From Candidatus Aenigmatarchaeota archaeon (GTDB lineage Archaea > Aenigmatarchaeota > Aenigmatarchaeia > GW2011-AR5): DNA of 6,653 nt. The position numbers and the translations under genes were made by a program. The DNA is taken from the NCBI GenBank assembly GCA_016198645.1, contig JACQIE010000033.1, positions 1 through 6,653 on the forward strand, read 5' to 3'. Positions 1 through 5,235 of the stretch are shown in pieces; position 1 is the stretch's first letter, and every line of letters starts with the position of its first letter. Below the pieces are notes generated by a model. The model saw only the letters and a program-made list of their open reading frames with translations. It was not told where the DNA came from and made no database searches.

Positions 1-692
1 CCCAGAGCTAGCTCAAGAAGCTGGGCAACGGACAGACCAGACGCCGTCTCAACTTTGAATACAAAGCTATCTTCCACGGGCGTGACCTTCTCTGCGCTTT
101 CCATGCTTTTTACGCATTCGGCGCACCGGTCTTCCGGCGCCATCACAACGGCGCCGCTCCTTTTTTCAAGCGTGTGCGCATCGCAAAACTTCGGGCCTTT
201 CACAACAACGGGATTCTGGTAACCGGCTATCGCGCCCTGATGGCGCATGTTGTCGCGGCCGAAGCCCAGATGCGCCGTCGCTTCCAGCTTGATTCGATGG
301 TTTTCCAGAAGCTCTGTAATCGGTATGCCCCCGTCCGCAGCCCGCACGCTTTCTTCTGTGCTTTTCATGTCGCCGGCCTTAACGGCAGCCGGGCCTTCCC
401 GGTCAAGAATGAAAGAGACTTGGCAGCGCGAGCAGCCTTCGCCGGCGCACTTGCACGCACTTTGCAATGTGAACATGGACGGGTCAAACGTTAAAGGTAT
501 CAGTCCGAGCCGATGAGCCACGGCTTCATCGAAAAGCCCGGAATTGTTTGCTTCAACGTAGACATCGGTAATTGCAAGTATAGGAACGCCGCTCATGAGC
601 GTCCGGCGCAGCGCATTGGCGATGCCCCGGTCAGCGTCAGAGATGACGAACTTCATTTTATCGGGGGATTTTTCCAGAATCTTGACGTCCAT
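1..692 (-). CDS. rpoD: DNA-directed RNA polymerase subunit D (RpoD), 3' end cut by window edge
   Basis: RpoD is the archaeal counterpart of Rpb3/alpha. It pairs with subunit L to form the platform on which RNA polymerase assembles. The first 230 residues are visible. The N-terminal dimerisation part carries the family signature (about residues 15-40, DADRGIANALRRTLMSGVP), and VAHRLGLIPL follows at 58-67. A Cys loop C80-x-C82-x4-C87-x2-C90 resembles the Rpb3 zinc loop. The inserted ferredoxin-like domain (about 160-205) keeps C170, C190 and C193, but S196 stands where a fourth Cys is expected, so an intact Fe-S cluster is doubtful. The start ATG at 692 has a good Shine-Dalgarno GGTGAT (703-698) five bases upstream. 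The gene follows rps13-rps4-rps11 in the usual archaeal order but is separated from rps11 by 196 bp holding a possible promoter. Identification is secure; only the C-terminus is missing. Confidence 0.97.
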   Translation of the reverse strand, partial: MDVKILEKSPDKMKFVISDADRGIANALRRTLMSGVPILAITDVYVEANNSGLFDEAVAHRLGLIPLTFDPSMFTLQSACKCAGEGCSRCQVSFILDREGPAAVKAGDMKSTEESVRAADGGIPITELLENHRIKLEATAHLGFGRDNMRHQGAIAGYQNPVVVKGPKFCDAHTLEKRSGAVVMAPEDRCAECVKSMESAEKVTPVEDSFVFKVETASGLSVAQLLELAL

Positions 693-725
693 ATTTAATC
701 ACCATATCCCCTTTTTGCTGCACCA

Positions 726-776
726 GACTGACGCACGATGCTGTATGACGGCTTTGCCGTCCAGTCGCTTTGCGTC
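726..776 (-). promoter_or_regulatory. Structured leader region upstream of rpoD
   Basis: The centre is a perfect 6-bp hairpin with a 3-base loop (747-752 pairs with 756-761). Around it are two further complementary pairs. The first is 730-735 with 771-776 (GACGCA/TGCGTC); the second is 726-730 with 762-766 (GACTG/CAGTC). The two outer pairings cross each other, so they would be alternative folds or a pseudoknot. If rpoD is transcribed from the TATA-like box at 801-810, this lies inside its 5' leader. The pairings are seen in the sequence; a regulatory role is inference. Confidence 0.35.
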
Positions 777-800
777 TAACAGCTTTCAAGTCGATGCCAT

Positions 801-810
801 ATTATATTTT
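801..810 (-). promoter_or_regulatory. Possible TATA box for rpoD
   Basis: On the minus strand this reads AAAATATAAT, the most TATA-like stretch in the 196-bp gap between rps11 and rpoD. A start about 25 bases downstream would fall near 779 and give a leader of roughly 85 bases before the rpoD ATG. This suggests that rpoD can be transcribed apart from the ribosomal-protein genes. It rests on base composition and position only, and read-through from rps11 is equally possible. Confidence 0.4.
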
Positions 811-817
811 ACTATCC

Positions 818-830
818 CTCGCTTCGCGAG
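818..830. repeat. Short perfect hairpin between rps11 and rpoD
   Basis: CTCGC-TTC-GCGAG is a 5-bp perfect stem with a 3-base spacer, in the gap downstream of rps11. No T-run follows on the minus strand, so a terminator role is not supported. Its design (perfect stem, 3-base spacer) matches other hairpins in the non-coding gaps of this window. Confidence 0.5.
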
Positions 831-888
831 TTGATGCTCTACTTTTATTTACGTTTATTACGGGAAAGTCTTTAAAAGCACGCGTGGC

Positions 889-1275
889 TTACACTCTTCT
901 CCCGCGCCGTCCGCCCTTCTTTCGCATGCTGTCGTGCGGTATCGGAGTGACGTCCTCAATGGATGAAATCCTGAAGCCGCTTCGTGCTAATGCGCGGATA
1001 GCCGGCTGCGCCCCCTGGCCGGGAATGCGGGCTTTGTTGCCGCCCGGGGCGCGTATCTTGATGTGGAGATGAGTTATCCCGTGGGCTTTTGCTTTTTCCA
1101 CTACCTTGCGCACGGCTTTCATTGCAGTAAAGGGCTTGCCCTTGTTCATATCTCTGTCGGATACCTGCCCGCCAGATGAGATGCCTATGGTCTCGGCGCC
1201 GGTTATGTCGGTAATATGTATTATAGTATTATTGACGGATGAGTATACGTTGGCTATGCCTGCTTTCTGTTTCAT
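889..1275 (-). CDS. rps11: 30S ribosomal protein S11 (uS11)
   Basis: uS11 is a 128-residue small-subunit platform protein that binds 16S rRNA near the mRNA exit and E site. The family pattern is clear. An N-terminal beta-sheet with [14 protein letters not shown] lies at 10-23, followed by [10 protein letters not shown] (33-42) and the conserved core [10 protein letters not shown] (72-81). The basic tail [11 protein letters not shown] (118-128) is typical of archaeal members. Length is normal. The ATG overlaps the rps4 stop in an ATGA junction, and a GGGTGA Shine-Dalgarno (1287-1282) lies inside the end of rps4, indicating translational coupling. It is the last gene before the gap leading to rpoD. 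Confidence 0.98.
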   Translation of the reverse strand: MKQKAGIANVYSSVNNTIIHITDITGAETIGISSGGQVSDRDMNKGKPFTAMKAVRKVVEKAKAHGITHLHIKIRAPGGNKARIPGQGAQPAIRALARSGFRISSIEDVTPIPHDSMRKKGGRRGRRV

Positions 1276-1763
1276 TGCTGTTCACCCGTTTCTACTGCAT
1301 TCGTGACAGGAGCGTCAACCTTTATCAGCCCGTCCTCGGTGCTTCTCACGATATAGCTGGGCCACGAAAGCTTGCGGCCGGAAATCGTGACGTGCCCGTG
1401 CAAAATAAGCTGGCGGGCGTGCTTCATGGAATTCGCCATGCCCTTCTTGAATATGACAGACTGGAGACGGCGGTCCATAAGCTGCTCCACGGATACGCCA
1501 AGAATGTTGTCAAGGCTTTTCACGTCAACGCCGAGCGTCGCCAGTTTATCTATCAGTTCGCGCTCCTTGGTCGCGTTGGCAGATGCCTGCAGTGTCCTTG
1601 CCCGCTGCCTGAAATCTCGGAGAATGCTTTCCGCGCGGCGTATTTCCTTCTTTCTTCGCAGCCCATAAGAAGACAGGAGCTTCTTCTCCCTGTCTATACG
1701 CTCTTTGTCGTAAGGCTTTGTCGGGCTTGCGAACTTTTTTTTCTGCTTTTTCGGGTGTCCCAT
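1272..1763 (-). CDS. rps4: 30S ribosomal protein S4 (uS4)
   Basis: uS4 nucleates assembly of the small-subunit body by binding the 5' domain of 16S rRNA. The 163-residue protein begins [19 protein letters not shown], the archaeal/eukaryal type of N-terminus without the bacterial zinc knuckle. A helical segment (20-95) is rich in Arg and Lys. The S4 RNA-binding domain spans about 97-150 ([12 protein letters not shown]... [17 protein letters not shown]). It is somewhat shorter than many archaeal S4 proteins, mainly at the C-terminus. The start lies 6 bases after the rps13 stop, and its last four bases overlap rps11. A GTGAT stretch at the end of rps13 may serve as its ribosome binding site. Confidence 0.97.
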   Translation of the reverse strand: MGHPKKQKKKFASPTKPYDKERIDREKKLLSSYGLRRKKEIRRAESILRDFRQRARTLQASANATKERELIDKLATLGVDVKSLDNILGVSVEQLMDRRLQSVIFKKGMANSMKHARQLILHGHVTISGRKLSWPSYIVRSTEDGLIKVDAPVTNAVETGEQQ

Positions 1764-1769
1764 GAATCA

Positions 1770-2297
1770 TCACTTCTTTGCCGGAGCAGGCTTGGGCGCG
1801 GCTTTCGGAGCCTTGGCTTCCTTGACTGCCTTCTTGCTCACGCCGACTGTCTTCTGGGTTCTGAACGTGCTGCGGGTGCTCTGGCCGCGGACGGGCTGCC
1901 CCATCTCGTGCCTCACGCCCTTGTACGAGCGTATCCTCTTCATGAGGTTTATGTCTTCTTTTTGCGTGAATTCGAGCGGAACGCGGGTAAGATGAATATC
2001 CTTGCCGGTGTCCATGTCTTTCTGCCTGTTCAGAAGGAACGGCGGGAAGTCGTGCGCGATTATAACGTCCTGCAACGACTTGAGCTCTGCAGCGCCCAGC
2101 TCGCCGAGCTTCTTCGATTCAGGCACGCCCGCTCTCTGGCAGGAGATGCGCGAGAAGACGAACCCTATGCCCTTTATCTTGCGTATAGCGCGGGCAGTCT
2201 GGAGGGAGCCGTCTATATCGGTATCGAGAAATCTCACGATTCTCCTTGCGGTCTCTTTAGTTCCGGCTTCTTTTATTTCAGGTTCTGCTGCTTTCAT
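1770..2297 (-). CDS. rps13: 30S ribosomal protein S13 (uS13)
   Basis: uS13 sits in the small-subunit head and forms bridges to the large subunit and P-site tRNA. The protein has 175 residues. RIVRFLDTDIDGSL (19-32) begins the conserved part and IRKIKGIGFVFSRISC (38-53) is the helix-turn-helix-like core. RSYKGVRHEMGQPVRGQSTR (123-142) is the signature for 16S rRNA and tRNA contact. It is longer than common archaeal versions (about 150) because of an acidic N-terminal extension (1-16) and a Lys/Ala/Pro tail (about 155-175). The tail is low complexity and is probably disordered, lying along rRNA. The ATG overlaps the rpl24e stop by four bases (ATGA), an unusual junction because these genes belong to different standard clusters. 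Confidence 0.97.
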   Translation of the reverse strand: MKAAEPEIKEAGTKETARRIVRFLDTDIDGSLQTARAIRKIKGIGFVFSRISCQRAGVPESKKLGELGAAELKSLQDVIIAHDFPPFLLNRQKDMDTGKDIHLTRVPLEFTQKEDINLMKRIRSYKGVRHEMGQPVRGQSTRSTFRTQKTVGVSKKAVKEAKAPKAAPKPAPAKK

Positions 2298-2467
2298 TTT
2301 CGACCACTCTGATTATTTGCCCACTTGAAATCACGCGAATCTCGGTTAAGCTTAAGCATGTTCTTTTCGCACTTGGTGGAGTCGAAAGGAAGGAGCTTGC
2401 CGTTCCTGTCCACAACCATCATCCCCGTGCCCTCTTCTATGGCCTTGGAACAGAAAGCGCACTTCAT
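2294..2467 (-). CDS. rpl24e: 50S ribosomal protein L24e (eL24), with one zinc Cys replaced
   Basis: eL24 is a small large-subunit protein found in archaea and eukaryotes, normally a zinc-ribbon. The 57-residue protein starts MKCAFCSKAIEEGTGMMVV and has the family block TKCEKNMLKLNRDSR (31-45). The usual ligand pattern is C-x2-C then C-x3-C. Here C3, C6 and C33 remain, but D29 (codon GAC) stands in the third Cys position. The site must be C3-D or unoccupied. The upstream in-frame extension to 2602 only shadows rps28e. The chosen ATG has a GGAGG Shine-Dalgarno inside the last codons of rps28e, whose stop is 2 bases upstream. The stop overlaps the rps13 start. Confidence 0.94.
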   Translation of the reverse strand: MKCAFCSKAIEEGTGMMVVDRNGKLLPFDSTKCEKNMLKLNRDSRDFKWANNQSGRK

Positions 2468-2469
2468 GC

Positions 2470-2682
2470 TTACTTCCTCCCGTAAGACTCGGACGAGTCC
2501 ATTTCCGTTTCCCTGAGCATGAGCACGTCGCCTATGGCGACAGGGCCCATTATATTCCGCGTGAGGACCTTGCCCTTGTCGTGCCCGTCGTTTATCATGC
2601 ACTTGACGACCGTAACGCCTTTGGCGCCAGACCTCTTTATTATGCCTATCACTTCAGCGGGAGCGGAGTCTTCTGCCATCAT
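2470..2682 (-). CDS. rps28e: 30S ribosomal protein S28e (eS28)
   Basis: eS28 is a small OB-fold protein at the mRNA exit region of the archaeal/eukaryal small subunit. From the ATG at 2682 the product has 70 residues. The family features are PAEVIGIIKRSGAKGVTVVKC (8-28), then DKGKVLTRNIMGPVAIGDVLMLRETE, which matches the conserved ITRNVMGPVxxGDIL core. A GTG at 2688 would add two residues and overlap the rpl7ae stop. ATG at 2682 or 2679 is more likely, since the extra residues have no counterpart in the family. The gene keeps the usual archaeal order L7Ae-S28e-L24e. Confidence 0.96.
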   Translation of the reverse strand: MMAEDSAPAEVIGIIKRSGAKGVTVVKCMINDGHDKGKVLTRNIMGPVAIGDVLMLRETEMDSSESYGRK

Positions 2683-2684
2683 AA

Positions 2685-2993
2685 TCACAACGATTCAATC
2701 TTCGCGCGGGCTTCGCCGGCTTCCACTACTGCGATGGAAGCTGTCGGGACTTGTAATCCCGCCGCCCTTCCAAGCTCGGATTTGCTCGGGACTTTGACGA
2801 GCTTTATCTTTTTCTCGTCGCAAAGCGGCTGCAGGTGCATGAGTATTTCAGCAGGAGACGTGTCTTCGGCGAGCACGACGAGCTTGGCTATGCCGCGCTC
2901 AACTGCCTTTGTCGTTTCATTAACACCTTTTCTTATCTTGCCCGTTTCACGGGACGCTTCCACAATTTCAAGAATCTCTTCAGTCTTGGTCAT
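2685..2993 (-). CDS. rpl7ae: 50S ribosomal protein L7Ae (eL8), compact form
   Basis: L7Ae binds kink-turns. Besides the large subunit, in archaea it is a core protein of box C/D and H/ACA RNPs and of RNase P. The signature [13 protein letters not shown] is followed by [26 protein letters not shown], then [12 protein letters not shown] and the hydrophobic strand [10 protein letters not shown], all diagnostic. From ATG 2993 the protein has 102 residues, against roughly 115-125 in common archaeal forms; it is short at both ends. ATG 2999 (MPM...) is also possible. The GAGGTG Shine-Dalgarno (3007-3002) is 8 bases from 2993 but only 2 from 2999, which favours 2993. An in-frame ATG at 3098 is rejected because it would run through the promoter. 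It is the first gene of the leftward operon. Confidence 0.95.
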   Translation of the reverse strand: MTKTEEILEIVEASRETGKIRKGVNETTKAVERGIAKLVVLAEDTSPAEILMHLQPLCDEKKIKLVKVPSKSELGRAAGLQVPTASIAVVEAGEARAKIESL

Positions 2994-3001
2994 TGGCATT
3001 G

Positions 3002-3039
3002 CACCTCGTTCCTTATATAACAGGACAAACCTTTTAAGC
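3002..3039 (-). promoter_or_regulatory. Promoter and Shine-Dalgarno of the leftward ribosomal operon
   Basis: On the minus strand CTTAAAAG (3039-3032 or so) is TATA-like and is preceded by an A-rich, BRE-like stretch. A start about 26 bases further on would be near 3009, giving a leader of 10-16 bases. That leader contains GAGGTG (3007-3002), complementary to the usual archaeal 16S 3' end. A second AT-rich stretch, TTATATAA (3013-3020), is closer to the gene and would place the start at or inside it, so it is less likely. Confidence 0.5.
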
Positions 3040-3075
3040 GTTCTTTTGGGGTTGGCAGTTCCGAAAGACGGTGAG

Positions 3076-3083
3076 TTTTTAAG
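3076..3083 (+). promoter_or_regulatory. TATA-like box of the rps27e-aIF2-alpha-nop10 operon
   Basis: TTTTTAAG is centred about 26 bp before the rps27e ATG, with no Shine-Dalgarno between them. This is the arrangement expected for a leaderless archaeal transcript starting at or within a base or two of the ATG. It is divergent from the rpl7ae promoter within the same roughly 105-bp gap. Confidence 0.5.
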
Positions 3084-3104
3084 CTTTGCCCGTAACATAC
3101 TGCC

Positions 3105-3269
3105 ATGAAAAACAGCAAATTCGTGAAACTCAAGTGCGGAAAATGCAAGAACGAACAGATAAGTTACAGCAAGGCTTCAATGAACGTTAAATGCCTCGTA
3201 TGCGGCGAAGTTCTTGCCATGCCCGCAGGCGGCGATGCGAGAATGCTCGTCCAGTCTGAGGAACTCTAA
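3105..3269 (+). CDS. rps27e: 30S ribosomal protein S27e (eS27)
   Basis: This small zinc-ribbon protein of the archaeal/eukaryal small subunit has 54 residues. It begins [19 protein letters not shown]. The two zinc-binding knuckles are C11-x2-C14 and C30-x2-C33, all intact. The region between them ([11 protein letters not shown]) and the following [11 protein letters not shown] match the family, where a short Gly-rich turn follows the second knuckle. Length is near the usual 60 or so. The stop TAA is followed directly by the aIF2-alpha ATG with no spacer. In many archaea rpl44e precedes this gene; here it is first, facing the divergent promoter. Confidence 0.95.
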   Translation: MKNSKFVKLKCGKCKNEQISYSKASMNVKCLVCGEVLAMPAGGDARMLVQSEEL

Positions 3270-4031
3270 ATGGCGAAGAAGAGGGGCTTCCCGATGCAGG
3301 GTGAGCTTGTTATCTGCATCGTCAGGCATGTGAACCCCAACTCGGCAGAGCTGATTCTGGAAGAATACGACAAGGAAGGCATGATTCACATTTCCGAAAT
3401 AGTTTCGGGATGGGTCAACAGCATAAAGGACCACCTCAAAGCGGGGCAGAAAGTTGTCGCCAAAGTGACGAAAGTGAATGAGGACGACGGCTATATAGCG
3501 CTCTCAATAAAGCGCGTTGAGCCGCGGCAGGAGAAGGAAAAGCTGAAGGAATATAATCTTGACAAGAAAGCGGAGAAGCTTCTGGAAATGGCGGCGAAGC
3601 TCAAAAAGAAGACGCTGAGCGCGGCTTACGAAGAAGTGGGCTTCGCCATGCAGGAACATTTCGGCTCGCTTTTCAAGGCGTTCAAGAAAGCCATGGGCAG
3701 CCCGACAGCGCTTACGGACAAGGGGATACCGGAAGGGTGGGCATCCGTAATACAGGAGATAGCGGAGAAAAACATAGAGCAAAAAGAATTTGAATTCCGC
3801 GCGAACGCCACGATGACCACGCACGAGCCGGACGGCATAGACGCGATAAAAGCCCTGTTGGGCGAGGCTGAAAAAATGGGAATCGGCGTGCATTACATTT
3901 CCGCGCCGTTTTACATGTTTAAGTACAGGACGAAAGACGCCAAAAAAGGCGAGAAATATTTTACGGATGCGATAGAAAAAATAAAGGCAAGGGCGCGCCC
4001 TAAAATCGAATGCAAAGCGGAGATTGTATGA
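3270..4031 (+). CDS. eif2a: Translation initiation factor aIF2 alpha subunit
   Basis: The alpha subunit of the aIF2 heterotrimer delivers initiator Met-tRNA to the small subunit and strengthens tRNA binding by the gamma subunit. The 253 residues fall into the three usual domains. An S1-type OB-fold lies at about 8-83, with the family motif EGMIHISEIVSGWVNSIKDHLK at 36-57. A helical domain (about 90-165) follows. An alpha/beta domain that contacts gamma (about 172-253) contains YISAPFYMFKYRTKDAKKGEKY. Length is close to the usual 260-275. A TGAGG Shine-Dalgarno (3257-3261) lies 8 bases before the ATG, inside rps27e. The stop overlaps the nop10 start. The order S27e, aIF2-alpha, Nop10 is standard for archaea. 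Confidence 0.98.
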   Translation: MAKKRGFPMQGELVICIVRHVNPNSAELILEEYDKEGMIHISEIVSGWVNSIKDHLKAGQKVVAKVTKVNEDDGYIALSIKRVEPRQEKEKLKEYNLDKKAEKLLEMAAKLKKKTLSAAYEEVGFAMQEHFGSLFKAFKKAMGSPTALTDKGIPEGWASVIQEIAEKNIEQKEFEFRANATMTTHEPDGIDAIKALLGEAEKMGIGVHYISAPFYMFKYRTKDAKKGEKYFTDAIEKIKARARPKIECKAEIV

Positions 4032-4177
4032 TGAAGTGCGCCCTGTGCGGCTACGTCATTAACAAATGCACGAAGGGGCATGAGGTTTCTTCCGCGCATC
4101 CGTTGCGCTTTTCTGCGGAAGACAAATACGGCAAATACAGGCGCATGGCAAAACGAAAAGGCTTTATCAACAGGTAG
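4028..4177 (+). CDS. nop10: H/ACA RNP protein Nop10, short form
   Basis: Nop10 is a small protein that braces the Cbf5 pseudouridine synthase in archaeal H/ACA guide RNPs, where L7Ae is another partner. The 49-residue product has an N-terminal zinc-ribbon half and the diagnostic C-terminal stretch HPLRFSAEDKYGKYRRMAKR (24-43), which in known members packs on Cbf5. Family members usually have two C-x2-C pairs. Here C4-x2-C7 is intact, but the second pair is C14 with no Cys at 17; H18 is the nearest possible ligand. It begins in an ATGATG that overlaps the aIF2-alpha stop; the second ATG (4031) is the alternative start. It is shorter than the usual 55-60 residues. Confidence 0.93.
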   Translation: MMKCALCGYVINKCTKGHEVSSAHPLRFSAEDKYGKYRRMAKRKGFINR

Positions 4178-4231
4178 TTAATGTTGCGTCAAAGGTCGTT
4201 GTTTAGGTGCCCGCATTCCTGTTGAAATGTG

Positions 4232-4250
4232 CAAACAACTTTGTTGTTTG
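4232..4250. repeat. Perfect 8-bp hairpin, 3-base loop
   Basis: CAAACAAC-TTT-GTTGTTTG lies 54 bases after the nop10 stop. Its right arm overlaps a 14-base palindrome TTTGACATGTCAAA (4247-4260), which runs into the next hairpin. Together they make 4232-4275 almost fully self-complementary. They may form a 3' end structure of the rps27e-aIF2-alpha-nop10 transcript, but no clear T-run supports termination here. Confidence 0.55.
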
Positions 4251-4256
4251 ACATGT

Positions 4257-4275
4257 CAAAGAGCATAGCTCTTTG
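4257..4275. repeat. Second perfect 8-bp hairpin, 3-base loop
   Basis: CAAAGAGC-ATA-GCTCTTTG has the same design as the hairpin just upstream (8-bp perfect stem, 3-base spacer) but an unrelated stem sequence. It ends 13 bases before the direct repeat that flanks the MITE-like element. Its function is unknown. Confidence 0.55.
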
Positions 4276-4288
4276 CGCATGCTTCGGG

Positions 4289-4433
4289 GTGATGCCCGGC
4301 TTTGTGTAGAAAGTTAGGATATTGGCACTGGTGAATGACGCCTTCGGCGTCTGTCTGCATCGCGCCAATATCCTGACACGTTCGTGGGCATGAAGTTCAT
4401 GCCCACGACTTTCTACACAAAGCCGTGATGCCC
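4289..4433. mobile_element. MITE-like non-autonomous element with 17-bp TIRs and 9-bp direct repeats
   Basis: The 127-bp core (4298-4424) is bounded by perfect 17-bp terminal inverted repeats, GGCTTTGTGTAGAAAGT and its complement. Outside them GTGATGCCC occurs on both sides (4289-4297 and 4425-4433), as expected of a 9-bp target-site duplication. No coding region fits inside. The interior is two further inverted repeats: 4316-4326 with 4364-4374 (11 bp, enclosing a 6-bp hairpin at 4337-4351), and 4383-4394 with 4396-4407 (12 bp, almost no loop). The whole element can therefore fold into a branched structure. TIRs plus a TSD without a transposase define a MITE. The parent insertion-sequence family cannot be named from this window. 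It sits between nop10 and the PAC2 gene, just upstream of the latter's TATA box. Confidence 0.8.
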
Positions 4434-4437
4434 AAAG

Positions 4438-4473
4438 TATTTATTAAGGCAAAGCCAATTATGGACGGTGGAG
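4438..4473 (+). promoter_or_regulatory. Promoter and Shine-Dalgarno of the PAC2-rpoK-rps2 operon
   Basis: TATTTATTAA (4438-4447) is a good archaeal TATA-like box preceded by CCCAAAG. A start about 25 bases on falls near 4466-4470, giving a very short leader. GGTGGAG (4467-4473) precedes the ATG at 4477. An ATG at 4461 is out of frame and probably upstream of the transcript start. The box begins five bases after the right-hand direct repeat of the MITE-like element, so the insertion borders the BRE position. Confidence 0.55.
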
Positions 4474-4476
4474 TGA

Positions 4477-5235
4477 ATGGAAACGGGCATAAGAATTCTT
4501 AACAAGGTCAAGGCAAAAAATCCCGTTCTCGTGGTCGGGATGCCCGGCATAGGCAACGTAGGGCGCGTCGCAGCAGGCTATATGGTTTCCGAGCTGAAAA
4601 TGAAAAAATTCGCCGAACTTCATTCGCCGCATTTCCCGCATCTTGTGATACTTGACGAAGAGGACGAGGCGAGGATGCTCAGGTGCGAATTCTTCCATAT
4701 AAGGGGGAAGCGGGATTTGATAGTCCTTACGGGCGACACGCAGAGCGTCACGCCCGAGGGACACTACGATTTTTGCGAGAAGGTATTGGAATTTTCCAGG
4801 AAGATGGGCGTGAAAGATGTCATAACGCTCGGCGCGTTCCCGTCAGGCGAACTGAAAACGGAGCCCCGCGTGGTCGCGGCAGTGAGCGACAAATCGCTGA
4901 AGAAAAAATACCCGTTCCTTGACTTTGGCAAGGACCATCCCGTGGGCACGATAATAGGCGCCGCCGGGCTCATGGCGGGAATGGGCAGGAATTACGGCAT
5001 GAACACGCTTATCCTGATGGGCGAGACCTTCGGAATGCCCCTCATGATGGATCCAAAGGCGGCAGACAGGATACTTCATGTTCTCATGAAAATCCTCGGG
5101 CTGAAACTGGACCTTAGCAAACTTGAAAAAACGGTGGCGGAGATGGAAGAAAGGCTTAAAAAGACAGAAGAGATACATAAAAAGCTGCTGGAGGATATGC
5201 CCAAGTCCAAGGAAGACGTCAGGTATATCGGCTGA
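4477..5235 (+). CDS. PAC2 family protein (proteasome assembly chaperone homologue)
   Basis: The 252-residue protein belongs to the PAC2 superfamily, which includes eukaryotic proteasome assembly chaperones and archaeal PbaA/PbaB. Seen here are NPVLVVGMPGIGNVGRVAAGYMV (15-37), the diagnostic N-terminal glycine-rich segment, and LIVLTGDTQSVTPEGHYDFCEKVLEF (81-106). ITLGAFPSGE (116-125) and the GTIIGAAGLMAGMGRNYGMNTLILMGETFG region (157-186) complete the pattern. The C-terminal 30-40 residues (about 213-240) are charged heptad-like helix, probably a coiled coil. Family members are cytosolic; archaeal relatives bind 20S proteasome subunits, but this protein's exact partner is unknown. The ATG at 4477 has GGTGGAG just before it. 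Its stop overlaps the rpoK start by one base. In other archaea it often follows nop10 directly; here the MITE lies between. Confidence 0.92.
   Translation: METGIRILNKVKAKNPVLVVGMPGIGNVGRVAAGYMVSELKMKKFAELHSPHFPHLVILDEEDEARMLRCEFFHIRGKRDLIVLTGDTQSVTPEGHYDFCEKVLEFSRKMGVKDVITLGAFPSGELKTEPRVVAAVSDKSLKKKYPFLDFGKDHPVGTIIGAAGLMAGMGRNYGMNTLILMGETFGMPLMMDPKAADRILHVLMKILGLKLDLSKLEKTVAEMEERLKKTEEIHKKLLEDMPKSKEDVRYIG

Noticed and set aside
693..888. tRNA gene in the gap before rpoD
   Set aside because: No T-loop GTTCRA motif or cloverleaf of the right size on either strand.
1239..2312. Long plus-strand open frame (357 codons) across rps4 and rps13
   Set aside because: It is antisense to two unmistakable ribosomal-protein genes, has no family resemblance and is Leu/Arg/Cys rich as expected of a shadow frame.
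2468..2602. N-terminal extension of eL24
   Set aside because: It overlaps rps28e completely and the family starts at MKCxFC, with a GGAGG site right before it.
2999..3098. N-terminal extension of L7Ae from an ATG at 3098
   Set aside because: The extra 33 residues have no counterpart in the family and run through the promoter; a Shine-Dalgarno sits next to the shorter starts.
4178..4476. SRP RNA, RNase P RNA or tRNA in the structured gap after nop10
   Set aside because: No conserved motifs of those RNAs were found; the strongest structure is explained by TIRs with a flanking direct repeat.
4461..4476. Upstream ATG at 4461 as the PAC2 start
   Set aside because: It is out of frame with the PAC2 reading frame and likely upstream of the transcript start.
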